Shown here: positions 44,727 through 53,231 of the stretch, in pieces
Numbering within the stretch: position 1 is the first letter of the stretch
Layout of the letters: every line of letters starts with the position of its first letter
Assembly: GCA_947259275.1 (NCBI GenBank)
Contig: CAMYMH010000007.1
Span: forward strand, 1 to 64,000
Direction of reading: 5' to 3'
Source: an uncultured Acidimicrobiaceae bacterium
GTDB taxonomy: Bacteria > Actinomycetota > Acidimicrobiia > Spongiisociales > SHLN01
DNA: 64,000 bases
Translations under genes and position numbers: made by a program
Notes under the pieces: generated by a model
The model's input: the letters and a program-made list of their open reading frames with translations, nothing else
Database searches by the model: none
Told to the model about the DNA's origin: nothing

Positions 44727-45393
44727 CGGCCATCAATCGATATCCGACGCCCCGCATCGTCTGCAGGCTCTTGCAGCCGAAGGGGGCATCGATCTTCTTG
44801 CGGAGATACCCGACGTACACCTCGACGATGTTGGGATCGCCCTCGAAGGCCCAGTCCCACACGTTGTTCAGGATGTCGAGTTTGGGCAGGGCCACCCCGG
44901 GGTGGCGCATGAAGTACTCCAGCATGGCGAATTCCCGCGGGGTGAGATCGATGTCGGTCTCCCCCCGGCGCACTTCCCGGGTGGCCGGATCCAGAGTCAA
45001 ATCACCGACGGTGAGCACGGTGGGGCGTTCGCCGGTTCCACGCCGGACGAGCGCCCGCAGCCGGGCCATGAGCACCACGAACGAGAACGGCTTGCGGAGG
45101 AAATCGTCGGCACCGGTATCGAGCGCCTCGGCTTCATCGAACTCTCCGTCCTTGGCGGTGAGCATGAGGATCGGCACCCAATTGCCTGCTTCGCGCAGGC
45201 CGGCGCACACCTGGTATCCATTCAACTTCGGGAGCATGATGTCGAGGACCACCGCGTCGTATGGCTGGTTGGTTGCCATCCAGAGACCCTGCTCCCCGTC
45301 GGCGGCAACGTCCACCGAGTAGCCCTCCGCCTCGAGACCGCGTTTGACGTAGGCCGCCAAACGAACCTCATCCTCGACGAGGAGTACGCGCAT
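44713..45393 (-). CDS. OmpR/PhoB-type response regulator
   Basis: 226 residues. Receiver with phospho-acceptor Asp51 in YDAVVLDIMLPKLNGY, acidic pocket at VEDEVRL and Lys101 in DDFLRKPFSF; C-terminal winged helix with LTPREFAMLEYFMRHPGV, FEGDPNIVEVYVGYLRKKID and TMRGVGYRLM. First gene of a two-gene operon with the kinase. Confidence 0.96.
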   Translation of the reverse strand: MRVLLVEDEVRLAAYVKRGLEAEGYSVDVAADGEQGLWMATNQPYDAVVLDIMLPKLNGYQVCAGLREAGNWVPILMLTAKDGEFDEAEALDTGADDFLRKPFSFVVLMARLRALVRRGTGERPTVLTVGDLTLDPATREVRRGETDIDLTPREFAMLEYFMRHPGVALPKLDILNNVWDWAFEGDPNIVEVYVGYLRKKIDAPFGCKSLQTMRGVGYRLMADGTS

Positions 45394-45451
45394 TCCCGTA
45401 TTGTCGCGCAGTTTGCTGAGAGCCGGCTGAGAAAATGACCAACCCGCACCT

Positions 45452-46252
45452 CTACCCGCTGCCGGTTTCCCGGTGACGGCGCTGGCGAACCGCCTCGAAC
45501 AGAACGATGCCGGCCGAGACGGAGGCGTTGAGGCTGTCGATAGTGCCCGTCATGGGGATGAGGATGCGCTCGTGGCCCAACCAGGCGTCGCTGAGGCCGG
45601 TCGACTCGCTGCCGACGACCAGGGCGCATGGCTGGGTGAAGTCGAGGTCCGAGTGGGTCTGTGATGCCGAGGGTGTGGTGGCGTAGATGGTGATGCCGTT
45701 CTCGTTCAGCCAGCTCAGCGTGTCCGGGGTCGAGGCAACTGCCACCGGGGTGGTGAACAAGGTCCCCATCGAGGCGCGGATGACGTTGGAGTTGAAGAGG
45801 TCGGTGGTTGGATCGGCAACCACCACCGAGGCGCCGGCGGCATTGGCGCTCCGGATCATCCCGCCGAGGTTGCCGGGCTTCTCGATTGACTCGACCACCA
45901 GCACCAGCGCGTCCTCGGTAGGAATCGCCGAGAGCGGTGCCTCCCATTGGGCAAGCACGGCCACGAATCCGCTCGGGTTCCCCCGCAGCGATATCTTCTC
46001 GAGCACCGGCGCCGTCACCGTCGTGATCGGGATCGACTCCTCACTCACGACCCGGGCATACACACGTCCGGCGTGTTCGGTCAGCAGGTCTTCGCACACG
46101 TAGAGGTCGAGAATCTCATGGTTCCCGAGCGCGCTCTCCAGCTCCCGCTCGCCCTCGACGAGGAACCGGCCGGTGGCATCGCGCTCCCGCCGCTTGCGCA
46201 GCCGCACCAGCGCCTTGACGCGCGGGTTGGCCGTGCTTTCGATGTCGGTCAT
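45452..46252 (-). CDS. SpoU/TrmH-family RNA 2'-O-methyltransferase
   Basis: 266 residues from the ATG at 46252; the longer frame runs through a repeat and is discarded. N-terminal substrate-binding piece STANPRVKALVRLRKRRERD; SPOUT knot motifs: VVESIEKPGNLGGMIRSANA (motif 1), ALVVGSESTGLSDAWLG (motif 2), ILIPMTGTIDSLNASVSAGI (motif 3). It methylates a ribose 2'-OH in rRNA or tRNA using S-adenosylmethionine; the exact nucleotide cannot be told. Divergent from the exonuclease gene across a repeat-filled gap. Confidence 0.92.
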   Translation of the reverse strand: MTDIESTANPRVKALVRLRKRRERDATGRFLVEGERELESALGNHEILDLYVCEDLLTEHAGRVYARVVSEESIPITTVTAPVLEKISLRGNPSGFVAVLAQWEAPLSAIPTEDALVLVVESIEKPGNLGGMIRSANAAGASVVVADPTTDLFNSNVIRASMGTLFTTPVAVASTPDTLSWLNENGITIYATTPSASQTHSDLDFTQPCALVVGSESTGLSDAWLGHERILIPMTGTIDSLNASVSAGIVLFEAVRQRRHRETGSG

Positions 46253-46368
46253 CGCCGCGGCCGCCATTTCTCGGGGGTCTGATGGGGCCGAAGGACCCGC
46301 TGTCGCCGCCCTCGCGTTGTGGCCGGGCGCACCGGGCCTACCTGCAGCATCCTGGGAGCGTAGCTGGG

Positions 46369-46456
46369 AACGCCTTCGGCGTTCCATGGGAGTTGGGCAA
46401 CGCCTTCGGCGTTCTATGGGAGTTGGGCAACGCCTTCGGCGTTGCTTGGCAACTCC
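46369..46456. repeat. 30-base tandem repeat with hairpin (2.9 copies)
   Basis: Units at 46369-46398, 46399-46428 and 46429-46456 (last degenerate). Each contains the perfect hairpin AACGCC-ttc-GGCGTT and ends ATGGGAGTTGGGC. It fills part of the 279-base gap between divergent genes. Too few and too uniform for CRISPR, with no spacers. Confidence 0.85.
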
Positions 46457-46531
46457 CGCCTCCGGAGTCCACGGTCCTTGCATCGAACATGTGTTCGCTC
46501 TAACGTCGGTCGCCCGATCTGGCAGGCGGCC

Positions 46532-48163
46532 GTGACGCTCTCACAGCGAAGTTTCGACGACATGGGAGTTCATCTCTCCCAAGTCACCTTCTGTGTGCTG
46601 GACCTGGAAACCACCGGCGGCTCCCCGGCCGACTGCGGCATCACCGAAATCGGGGCGCTGCGGTTCCGGGGCGGTGAGCCAGACGGCACCTTCCAAACGC
46701 TGGTGAATCCGGGAGCTCCCATCCCGCCCTTCATCACCGTCATGACCGGCATCACTCAGGCAATGGTCATCGAGGCGCCCCCGGTGGAAGAAGCGCTTCC
46801 GGCGTTTCTCGAGTTCCTGGGTGACGCGGTCATCGTCGGCCACAACGTTCGCTTCGACATCTCCTTCCTGAACGCCGCCGCCGAGCGCCTCGGGTACGGA
46901 CGCCTCCCCAACCGCTCAAGCGACACCTACACCCTCGCCCGGCGGTTGTGCCGAAACGAGATCCGCAACTTGAAGCTGCAGACGCTGGCCGCTCACTTCC
47001 GCTCCCCCATCACCCCGACCCATCGGGCGTTCGATGATGCCGCCGCCACCGCCCACGTGTTCTGGGCCCTGCTGGAACGGGCCGGCACCATCGGCGTCAC
47101 CCACCTCGACGACCTGTTCGCCCTCAAGACCGCCCGCGGTGCGCCCAACTACCAGAAGATCGGCCTCACCGACTCGCTGCCCCGGCGGCCCGGGGTCTAC
47201 CTGTTCAAGGATCGCACCGGCACCGTCATCTACGTCGGCAAGGCCAAGAACCTCAGGAGCCGGGTGCGGTCCTACTTCTACGGGGATGAGCGCCGCACCA
47301 TCCACACCATGCTCCGGGAGCTGGAGACCGTCGACCATCACGTGTGTGCCAACGAGCTGGAGGCGGAGGTCACCGAGATTCGGCTGATCGCCGCCCACAT
47401 CCCCCGCCACAACCGGCGATCGAAGCCGGCCAGGTCTCAGCACTGGGTCAAACTCACCCAGGAGGCCTTCCCCCGGCTGTCGCTCGCCCGGGTCCAGAAG
47501 GAAGACGGCGGCACCTACGTCGGGCCGTTCCGGAGTCGGAAAGCGGCCGAGCTGGTGATGACCGCCATCTGGGACGCGGTGCCCATCCGGCGCTGCCGGG
47601 GAGCCGCCGGCAAGCGCCGGGCCCGCTGTGCCTACGACCAGCTGGGGGTATCGGTTTGCCCGTGCGCGGGAGATGTCGACCCGGACGAATATGCCGCCAT
47701 CGTCGGGCGAGTCCGGCGCGGCCTCGACCAGGACCCGGCCCTCCTGCTCGATCCACTCGTCAAGCGGGTCGTCGCCCACGCCCGGGCGCAGCGGTACGAG
47801 GAGGCGGGGTGGGTACGCGACCGCCATCATGCCCTGGCCCGAGCCATCGACCGCCGGCGAAGCTGGCGAGTCCTGCAGCAGGCAGGCATGCTGTGGGCGG
47901 AGACGGCTTCGGGCGACGGCGCCCTCATCGAACGGGGCCGCCTGGTAGCAGCCTGGGGCGGGGGTGAGCAGCCGCCTCTGCTCACTCCCCCCAACCTCGA
48001 CAGCCCGGCGCCCCAGACTCCCCCCAATGTTGCCGCCGCCGAGGAAGCTCACCTGGTGTGGAGATGGCTCGAGAACCACCAGGCGCGGATCATCGACTCT
48101 TCGGCCCCGTTCAGCCTCCCGGTTCACCCGATTCCTACCCTCGAGCGTCTCGACGCCGCCTAG
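46532..48163 (+). CDS. DEDDh exonuclease fused to a GIY-YIG (UvrC/Cho-like) nuclease
   Basis: 543 residues from the GTG at 46532, chosen because the preceding residues LSQRSFDDMG resemble actinobacterial homologues; ATG 46562 is an alternative. Residues ~18-185 are a DnaQ/polymerase-epsilon-like exonuclease: CVLDLETTGGSP (Asp24, Glu26), VGHNVRFDISFLN, HRAFDDAAATAHVF. From ~215 the GIY-YIG domain has LPRRPGVYLFKDRTGTVIYV and GKAKNLRSRVRSYF, as in UvrC and Cho. The C-terminus has no second nuclease domain. Likely a DNA repair or proofreading-type nuclease; the same fusion is found in other actinobacteria. It stands alone between two repeat-rich gaps. Confidence 0.9.
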   Translation: MTLSQRSFDDMGVHLSQVTFCVLDLETTGGSPADCGITEIGALRFRGGEPDGTFQTLVNPGAPIPPFITVMTGITQAMVIEAPPVEEALPAFLEFLGDAVIVGHNVRFDISFLNAAAERLGYGRLPNRSSDTYTLARRLCRNEIRNLKLQTLAAHFRSPITPTHRAFDDAAATAHVFWALLERAGTIGVTHLDDLFALKTARGAPNYQKIGLTDSLPRRPGVYLFKDRTGTVIYVGKAKNLRSRVRSYFYGDERRTIHTMLRELETVDHHVCANELEAEVTEIRLIAAHIPRHNRRSKPARSQHWVKLTQEAFPRLSLARVQKEDGGTYVGPFRSRKAAELVMTAIWDAVPIRRCRGAAGKRRARCAYDQLGVSVCPCAGDVDPDEYAAIVGRVRRGLDQDPALLLDPLVKRVVAHARAQRYEEAGWVRDRHHALARAIDRRRSWRVLQQAGMLWAETASGDGALIERGRLVAAWGGGEQPPLLTPPNLDSPAPQTPPNVAAAEEAHLVWRWLENHQARIIDSSAPFSLPVHPIPTLERLDAA

Positions 48164-48442
48164 ATGGGACGCAGCCTGGATGAATTCATCGCGTGACGTG
48201 TCAACGTTCGCTGGAGCCTGTATAGGCCGAAGGTCGCGCGACCGACCACTGAATGTGGCCACAGTTAATCCGGGATTGCCGGATCTGCTCGAAACGGGGT
48301 GGGCGATGACGCCCCTGGCCCATAGGTGATCTGTGCGATTTGCGGACCCTGGAATGGTCTTCGCGGGTCGGTTCTTGGTGTGGCCCTGCCTTCCGTAACT
48401 GACCCTGTTGGTCCTGTGGGGTGGGTTGACATCCTTGCCGGA

Positions 48443-48575
48443 TCACGTTGACAGCGGGATGAGCCCGTTGTCGACGGCGGCGTCCAGGGCCGCCGAGAGC
48501 AGCTGGTAGGCCATCCTCGTCGTCGCAGGCGCTAAACCTTCGGCATCGAGCCCCGGTACCCACGAGCCACATGGA
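48443..48575 (-). pseudogene. Tyrosine recombinase (integrase) remnant
   Basis: In one minus-strand frame the residues LDAEGLAPATTRMAYQLLSA, then ALDAAVDNGLIP, match the SAM-like core-binding domain of phage-type integrases, then a TGA at 48443 ends it. Neither the N-terminal DNA-binding part nor the catalytic domain with R-H-R-Y is present, so it is a fragment. It is the only recognisable content of the 479-base gap 48164-48642. Confidence 0.6.
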
Positions 48576-48642
48576 CGGGTTGGAGCTCTGGCTTCTAGAG
48601 TGCTATCGCCAGTTTCGTGGATGGCGGCGAGGAGCAGAGCGC

Positions 48643-48951
48643 ATGACGGTCAGTTTGATTTGGCGGCTACAAGTCGAAGACTTCGATTCATGGTTGAACC
48701 CGGACCCCGAGGCGGTGGCCCAGATGTTCAAGGGTATGGGTGCCCTGGCCTACGGCCTCCACCGCAGCCCGGACGATCCGAACTCACTCGTGTCGTGGTT
48801 CACTTTCGCGGATGCTGACACGGCGAGGGCGTTCGAGGCTGCCTACGACGATCTCAAGAGCGAATGGGAAGCACAGCACCCAGGCGCAGCCCACCAGATT
48901 GTCGATTCATGGCTCGGCGAGGACGTCGAGGGGTATAGCCGTCAGTTCTGA
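48643..48951 (+). CDS. Small protein with dimeric alpha/beta-barrel (ABM/stress-response) appearance
   Basis: 102 residues from the ATG at 48643, 8 bases after AGGAG. Sequence MTVSLIWRLQVEDFDSWLNP, MFKGMGALAYGLHRSPDDPN and SWFTFADADTARAFEAAYDD shows the ferredoxin-like strand-helix-strand rhythm of the ABM superfamily. No catalytic residue is evident. First of five small genes after the integrase remnant; two SRPBCC proteins and another ABM-like gene follow. Could equally be of unknown function. Confidence 0.65.
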   Translation: MTVSLIWRLQVEDFDSWLNPDPEAVAQMFKGMGALAYGLHRSPDDPNSLVSWFTFADADTARAFEAAYDDLKSEWEAQHPGAAHQIVDSWLGEDVEGYSRQF

Positions 48952-49019
48952 CGGTCACACAAGAGTGCATTCTGAGAGCGCGAGAAGCGCCAGGGGCGCG
49001 TGCGCTACGAATTGGTGCG

Positions 49020-49463
49020 ATGATTCAGATCGAGGTTGAACGGGACATCGCGGCGCCGGTGCCAGACGTGTTCGCTCGGGTGATCGATATCCCTGGCTAC
49101 GCGAGCTGGCTGCCGGAGGAGAGCGAATCGCGTGGCGGCAAACTCACTTCGAGCGGACCGATCATGGTGGGGACGACCTATATCGATGACACCAAGCACG
49201 GCCCTGAGGCAGGCGAGGTCGTCGAGTTGGAGCAGCCTGCCCGCGTGGTGTTTCGCCAGCAGTTCTCGAAGCTAGGGCTCACCATCGAAGAGAAGCTGCA
49301 CACCTACCGGCTGGAAGCGACCAACGGTGGCACCAGGGTCCACTACACGTTCAACTGGAAGCTACGCGGACCGTTGCGCCTGCTGGACAGGTTTGGTGCC
49401 CGGTTGGCTACGAAGGAGCGCAACGTCGTCCTCGATGCTCTGAAGGCTTCCTTCGAGCAATAG
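49020..49463 (+). CDS. SRPBCC (START/polyketide cyclase-like) family protein, copy 1
   Basis: 147 residues. MIQIEVERDIAAPVPDVFAR and VIDIPGYASWLPEESES are the typical first strand and helix of the Bet v1/START fold; GEVVELEQPARVVFRQQFSK and THVHYTF-like TRVHYTFNWKLRGPLRLLDR are later strands and the long C-terminal helix. This fold binds hydrophobic ligands; function is open. Resembles the other SRPBCC gene at 50563. Confidence 0.78.
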   Translation: MIQIEVERDIAAPVPDVFARVIDIPGYASWLPEESESRGGKLTSSGPIMVGTTYIDDTKHGPEAGEVVELEQPARVVFRQQFSKLGLTIEEKLHTYRLEATNGGTRVHYTFNWKLRGPLRLLDRFGARLATKERNVVLDALKASFEQ

Positions 49464-49746
49464 CCGAACCGTTTGCGGGTGTGGTCAGGCGGGCTCATCC
49501 CGACACTGGCCGCAGCTGCGGATCGAGAATGATCGAGTCCAGATCATCCAATACGGAGCAACAACGGCCCTACTGGTCGGCCGCACATATCGACATATCG
49601 GCGCATGTTCAGCGGCGACCCGCGAGCGCACTACCCCATTCTCACGGACGGTTCTTGGACGCTTGTTGGTGGGTCGGTTTGGCTCGCCTCGGCGTCGGTA
49701 CGCGCTGCCTCAGGAGCACGCTCGCCGGTTGGGTCTTGTTTCGGGG

Positions 49747-50037
49747 CTATTCCACGTCTGCAAGCAAGGACACCTCAAGCGAGTCGAGGTCGATCTTGGT
49801 TTCCTCGGCTAGTGCCCGGAACTCTTCCCCTTCCAGCATTCCCAGATAGGAACGGAGGGACTGCTCATCGGCGAACTGGTGGACGACGGTGACCAGTTGT
49901 GGATCATCGAGATCCCGATGGACACTGTGCGCGATTACGCCCCCGTGTTCACGGATCTCGACCCCCTGTCCGTCGTAGACGGACTTCCACCTGTCGTAAT
50001 CCCCGACCCGGTGTTTGACGATCATGCTCGCCGTCAT
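49747..50037 (-). CDS. ABM-like small protein
   Basis: 96 residues, ATG at 50037. MTASMIVKHRVGDYDRWKSV, DLDDPQLVTVVHQFADEQSL and RSYLGMLEGEEFRALAEE give the dimeric alpha/beta barrel pattern seen in antibiotic biosynthesis monooxygenase-like proteins. No active residue seen. It is the only minus-strand gene of this small-gene cluster. The 283 bases between it and the preceding SRPBCC gene show nothing recognisable. Confidence 0.7.
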   Translation of the reverse strand: MTASMIVKHRVGDYDRWKSVYDGQGVEIREHGGVIAHSVHRDLDDPQLVTVVHQFADEQSLRSYLGMLEGEEFRALAEETKIDLDSLEVSLLADVE

Positions 50038-50220
50038 GGTGCGACCTGCCTCTCCTTGCCGGCACCTGCGTGCCGGGAGCCTACCAGGCTCTTGCTTGCT
50101 GAGCTGAGTGACTGTGTGGGTCGATCAGTTGGTGGTTGGTCGAGCTGCTTCACTCGCCTGGCAGCGCACTCGCTGGTCTGGCCGCCTAGTGTCGGGACAC
50201 GCTAGGTGATGGGGATAGTC

Positions 50221-50559
50221 ATGCCTGCTATTGCATTCGCTGTGCCTGTGCTTCCGGGCAAGGTGGAGGAGCACCGTCAGCTCGATGAAGAACTGATGGG
50301 CAGCCGCCGCGAGGAGTATGAGGAGTCCCGTAGAAGGCTTGGCATCCGTCGGGAGTCCGCGTGGCATCAAGAGACACCTGATGGCACGTTTGCTGTCGTC
50401 TACATCGAGGCTGATGATCCCGGGGCGGCAATGGCGGGGATGGGGCCTTCGGAGGAGCCTTTCGATCGCTGGTTTCGGGAGCGGATGCGCGACACCTTCG
50501 GGCTCGATCTCAGCCAGCCACCTCCGCCGCTGGTTCAGACCCTCGACGCCAGCTTCTAG
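50221..50559 (+). CDS. Uncharacterised small protein (possible ABM-like fold)
   Basis: 112 residues from the ATG at 50221 (GTG 50206 and ATG 50209 are alternatives). Begins MPAIAFAVPVLPGKVEEHRQ, with RREEYEESRRRLGIRRESAW, TFAVVYIEADDPGAAMAGMG and FDRWFRERMRDTFGLDL. The 'VPVLPGK' start and VVYIEADDP strand resemble small ABM-type proteins found in pairs with their own kind. No function can be given. It ends 3 bases before the next SRPBCC gene, so they may be one operon. Confidence 0.65.
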   Translation: MPAIAFAVPVLPGKVEEHRQLDEELMGSRREEYEESRRRLGIRRESAWHQETPDGTFAVVYIEADDPGAAMAGMGPSEEPFDRWFRERMRDTFGLDLSQPPPPLVQTLDASF

Positions 50560-50562
50560 CCA

Positions 50563-51024
50563 ATGGATGAAGGCGGACGGGTAGTCACGGAGGAGGCGAG
50601 CATCGTCATCGGCCGGCCGATCGACGAGGTGTTCGCGTTCGTTGCTGATCCGTTAAACGATCCGGAGTGGTGTCCTACGGTCAGAGATCCGGAGCAGATC
50701 GGGGGAGATGCACCGATCGTCGGCGCTGAATACCGTTTCTTGCACAAACCCGGGCCGCCCAAATACGCCCCGATCACGGCTCGGATTATGGAGCTCGACT
50801 CTCCGCGTCGCTTTTCGGCGCGTTCGGAGGACGCCCAAGGGTTCTACGAGTACAGCTACGAGTTGGAGCCAGTCGATGGCGGCACCCGGATCACCCACCG
50901 CACCGAGTCACACTTCACGAGCTTCCTGCGTTTCTTTGCCCCGCTCTTGAAAGGTCACCTAAGGAAAGTGATGACCGGCCAGCTCCAGAACCTCAAAACG
51001 CTGCTGGAGGACCAATCGGAATAG
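50563..51024 (+). CDS. SRPBCC family protein, copy 2
   Basis: 153 residues. EASIVIGRPIDEVFAFVADP, LNDPEWCPTVRDPEQIGG, ITARIMELDSPRRFSARSED and GGTRITHRTESHFTSFLRFF are the START-type strands, with the long C-terminal helix LKGHLRKVMTGQLQNLKTLL. It probably binds a hydrophobic ligand. It follows the small gene at 50221 by 3 bases. Together with the other small genes it lies in what may be an acquired segment. Confidence 0.82.
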   Translation: MDEGGRVVTEEASIVIGRPIDEVFAFVADPLNDPEWCPTVRDPEQIGGDAPIVGAEYRFLHKPGPPKYAPITARIMELDSPRRFSARSEDAQGFYEYSYELEPVDGGTRITHRTESHFTSFLRFFAPLLKGHLRKVMTGQLQNLKTLLEDQSE

Positions 51025-51199
51025 GACGGTGATCAACGCACCGATCACCAAATACGGGCGATATCGCACAATCTCGCGCGTGCGAGAGATCGGCACTTCC
51101 TGGGCGGTTCTACCAAGCCGGATCGACCACGGTGCGTCGCACGAGGTCTTCACGCCGAACCCCCGAAGGTGTGGCCACCCCCACTCCTAGACTCCGCCC

Positions 51200-53197
51200 A
51201 TGAAGTTCCTCATCCGCGCTGGGAACGACCCGTTCGCCCGCGCCGATTCCACCCTCCTCAGCGCCATGGGCCTGCCCGGTGGCGGGATCGTCAAAGTGGG
51301 GACCACGCACATCCTGATCCGGCCTGGTGAGGTGACCGAGCCGAGCGCCCTCATGCTCGGCGAGCGCACCATGGCAAACGCCGGCGTGTCGGCCGGCGAG
51401 ACCGTCGACGTCAAACGGGTGCTGCTGCCCCAGGCCCAGCGGGTGGTGCTGGAGGGTGATGAGCTGCCACTCGAGCCCCGCCACGCAGCCCGGGCGCTGC
51501 AGGGCATTCCCGTGACGGTCGGCGACACGGTCGTCATCGACCCCTCCTACGGTGCCACCGCTAAGGCCGAACCCATCGAGGTGAAGGTGGTCGGAGTCAT
51601 ACCCGAGCCGGCCGGGACCGTAGGAAGCGGAACTGTGGTCGGATCCGAGGGTGAGGTCCCACCGGCCGCCCCCATCACGCAACCGGAGGGCCGACCGGCC
51701 GGCGAGCCGCCCACCACCGCCGACGCCTTGCTGACCGGCCTCGAAACCGAGTTGGAGACCCTGGCCGGCTGGCTCGCCTTGCTCACCTCGCCCGGCAACT
51801 TGCCGGCCACCTGGGGCCTTCCCTCGGTGGCGGGGGTGGTGCTCGAAGGCCCTGCGGGGGTCGGGAAGTCCGAGCTGGTGAACGCGGCCGCGGCCCCAGC
51901 CGGCGCCACCGTCAACGAGATCTCGCTCGAGCTGGTGTTCAAGCCCGAGAAGCTGCTCGATCTGGTCGAAAAGGGTGTGAAGGAGTCGGTGGGTCCGACG
52001 GTCATCTTTCTCGATCGTCTCGATGCCGTCGCCGGAGACGAGGGGATGTTCCGTAACCAGATGGGGGCCATCCTGCGCTGGTTTCTCGACGCGGTTTCGG
52101 AGAAGGCGGGCCTGGCCTGCGTACTGGGCGTGTCGTCGCTCGAGGCGCTCGACGACGCCGTGGCTACCTCTCCCCTGCTCCCTCGCAAGCTCACCATCCC
52201 GCCCCCCGACCTCGAGCGCCGGCGACTGCTCTTTGAAGCCGCCCTCGGGCGAGTGCCAACCGACGACGTCGCCTACGACGTGCTGGCCGCCAAGTCGGCC
52301 GGGTTCTCCGGGGCCGACGTCATCGCGGCGGTAGTACATGCATCGGCGATGGTGGTCCGGAGTGGCGGTAGAGCAACCACCGACATTCTCCTCGACGCGA
52401 TCGGTGGGACGACGCCCTCCCTCGGTTCGGTCTCGCTTGGCGAGATGCCTTCCTATGGATTCGAGCGGGTCGCCAACCTCGACGAGGTCAAGCAGCGTCT
52501 CACCGAGGCGGTGATCTGGCCGATCCAGAACCCCGAGCGCTTCGAGAGCATGGGGATCGAGCCTCCCCGGGGGATCCTGCTGCACGGCCCACCCGGAACC
52601 GGCAAGACCTATGTGACCCGCGCCCTCGCCCACGAGGCCGGGGCCGCCTTCTTCTCGGTCAAAGGCGCCGAGCTGCTCGACAAATTCGTCGGTGAGTCCG
52701 AGCGGGGCGTGCGAGAGCTATTCACCCGCGCCCGATCGGTTGCTCCCTCCATCATCTTCTTCGATGAGTTCGACGCCCTGGCACCGGTCCGTGGCAACTC
52801 GAACAACTCGGTAACCGATTCGGTGGTCGCCGCCCTCCTCACCGAAATCGACGGTGTATCAGACCGCGGGGACGTCGTGGTGATCGGAGCCACCAACCGC
52901 AAGGACCTCATCGACCCCGCCCTGCTGCGCGGAGGCCGGCTCGAGACCCACATCCTGCTGGACTTGCCACCCAAACCCTCGAGACTCGCCCTCCTCAAAA
53001 TCACCGACGTTCCCTTCGCCGGCGATGTCGACCTCGACCAGCTGGCCGAAGTCACCGAAGGACTGTCGTTCGCCGACCTCACCAGCCTGCTGCGGGAAGC
53101 CGCCCTCAACGTGCTCCGTCAGGACCGCGCCGAGCTCGAAGTGACCTGGGCCGATCTCGAGGAGTCACTCAAGCGCTTCAACCTCGAAGTGGTGTAG
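51200..53197 (+). CDS. CDC48/p97-like AAA+ ATPase with degenerate D1 domain
   Basis: 665 residues. Residues ~1-135 resemble the double-psi barrel CDC48 N-domain (MKFLIRAGNDPFARADSTLL). D1 (~195-400): Walker A GPAGVGKS (~217-224), but Walker B is VIFLDRLDAV with Arg273 where the catalytic Glu should be. D2 (~430-660): GPPGTGKTYVTRALAHEAG, sensor/arginine-rich ELLDKFVGESERGVRELFTR, Walker B IIFFDEFDALAPVRGN with intact DE, and ATNRKDLIDPALLRGGRLET. It resembles actinobacterial CDC48-like proteins, which probably unfold proteins or remodel complexes; D2 would be the working motor and D1 a nucleotide-binding regulator. No partner gene is evident. Confidence 0.88.
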   Translation: MKFLIRAGNDPFARADSTLLSAMGLPGGGIVKVGTTHILIRPGEVTEPSALMLGERTMANAGVSAGETVDVKRVLLPQAQRVVLEGDELPLEPRHAARALQGIPVTVGDTVVIDPSYGATAKAEPIEVKVVGVIPEPAGTVGSGTVVGSEGEVPPAAPITQPEGRPAGEPPTTADALLTGLETELETLAGWLALLTSPGNLPATWGLPSVAGVVLEGPAGVGKSELVNAAAAPAGATVNEISLELVFKPEKLLDLVEKGVKESVGPTVIFLDRLDAVAGDEGMFRNQMGAILRWFLDAVSEKAGLACVLGVSSLEALDDAVATSPLLPRKLTIPPPDLERRRLLFEAALGRVPTDDVAYDVLAAKSAGFSGADVIAAVVHASAMVVRSGGRATTDILLDAIGGTTPSLGSVSLGEMPSYGFERVANLDEVKQRLTEAVIWPIQNPERFESMGIEPPRGILLHGPPGTGKTYVTRALAHEAGAAFFSVKGAELLDKFVGESERGVRELFTRARSVAPSIIFFDEFDALAPVRGNSNNSVTDSVVAALLTEIDGVSDRGDVVVIGATNRKDLIDPALLRGGRLETHILLDLPPKPSRLALLKITDVPFAGDVDLDQLAEVTEGLSFADLTSLLREAALNVLRQDRAELEVTWADLEESLKRFNLEVV

Positions 53198-53231
53198 CCT
53201 CGCAGGTGGGTCTAGCTCTTGCCGGGTGGGC

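Noticed and set aside
46369-46456. CRISPR array
   Set aside because: The repeats abut with no variable spacers, are fewer than three full units and no cas gene is near.
46916-48262. 448-codon minus-strand ORF
   Set aside because: Antisense shadow of the exonuclease/GIY-YIG gene, without domain motifs.
48201-48572. 123-codon minus-strand ORF upstream of the small genes
   Set aside because: Its frame is not protein-like; the integrase similarity is in a neighbouring frame of the same strand.
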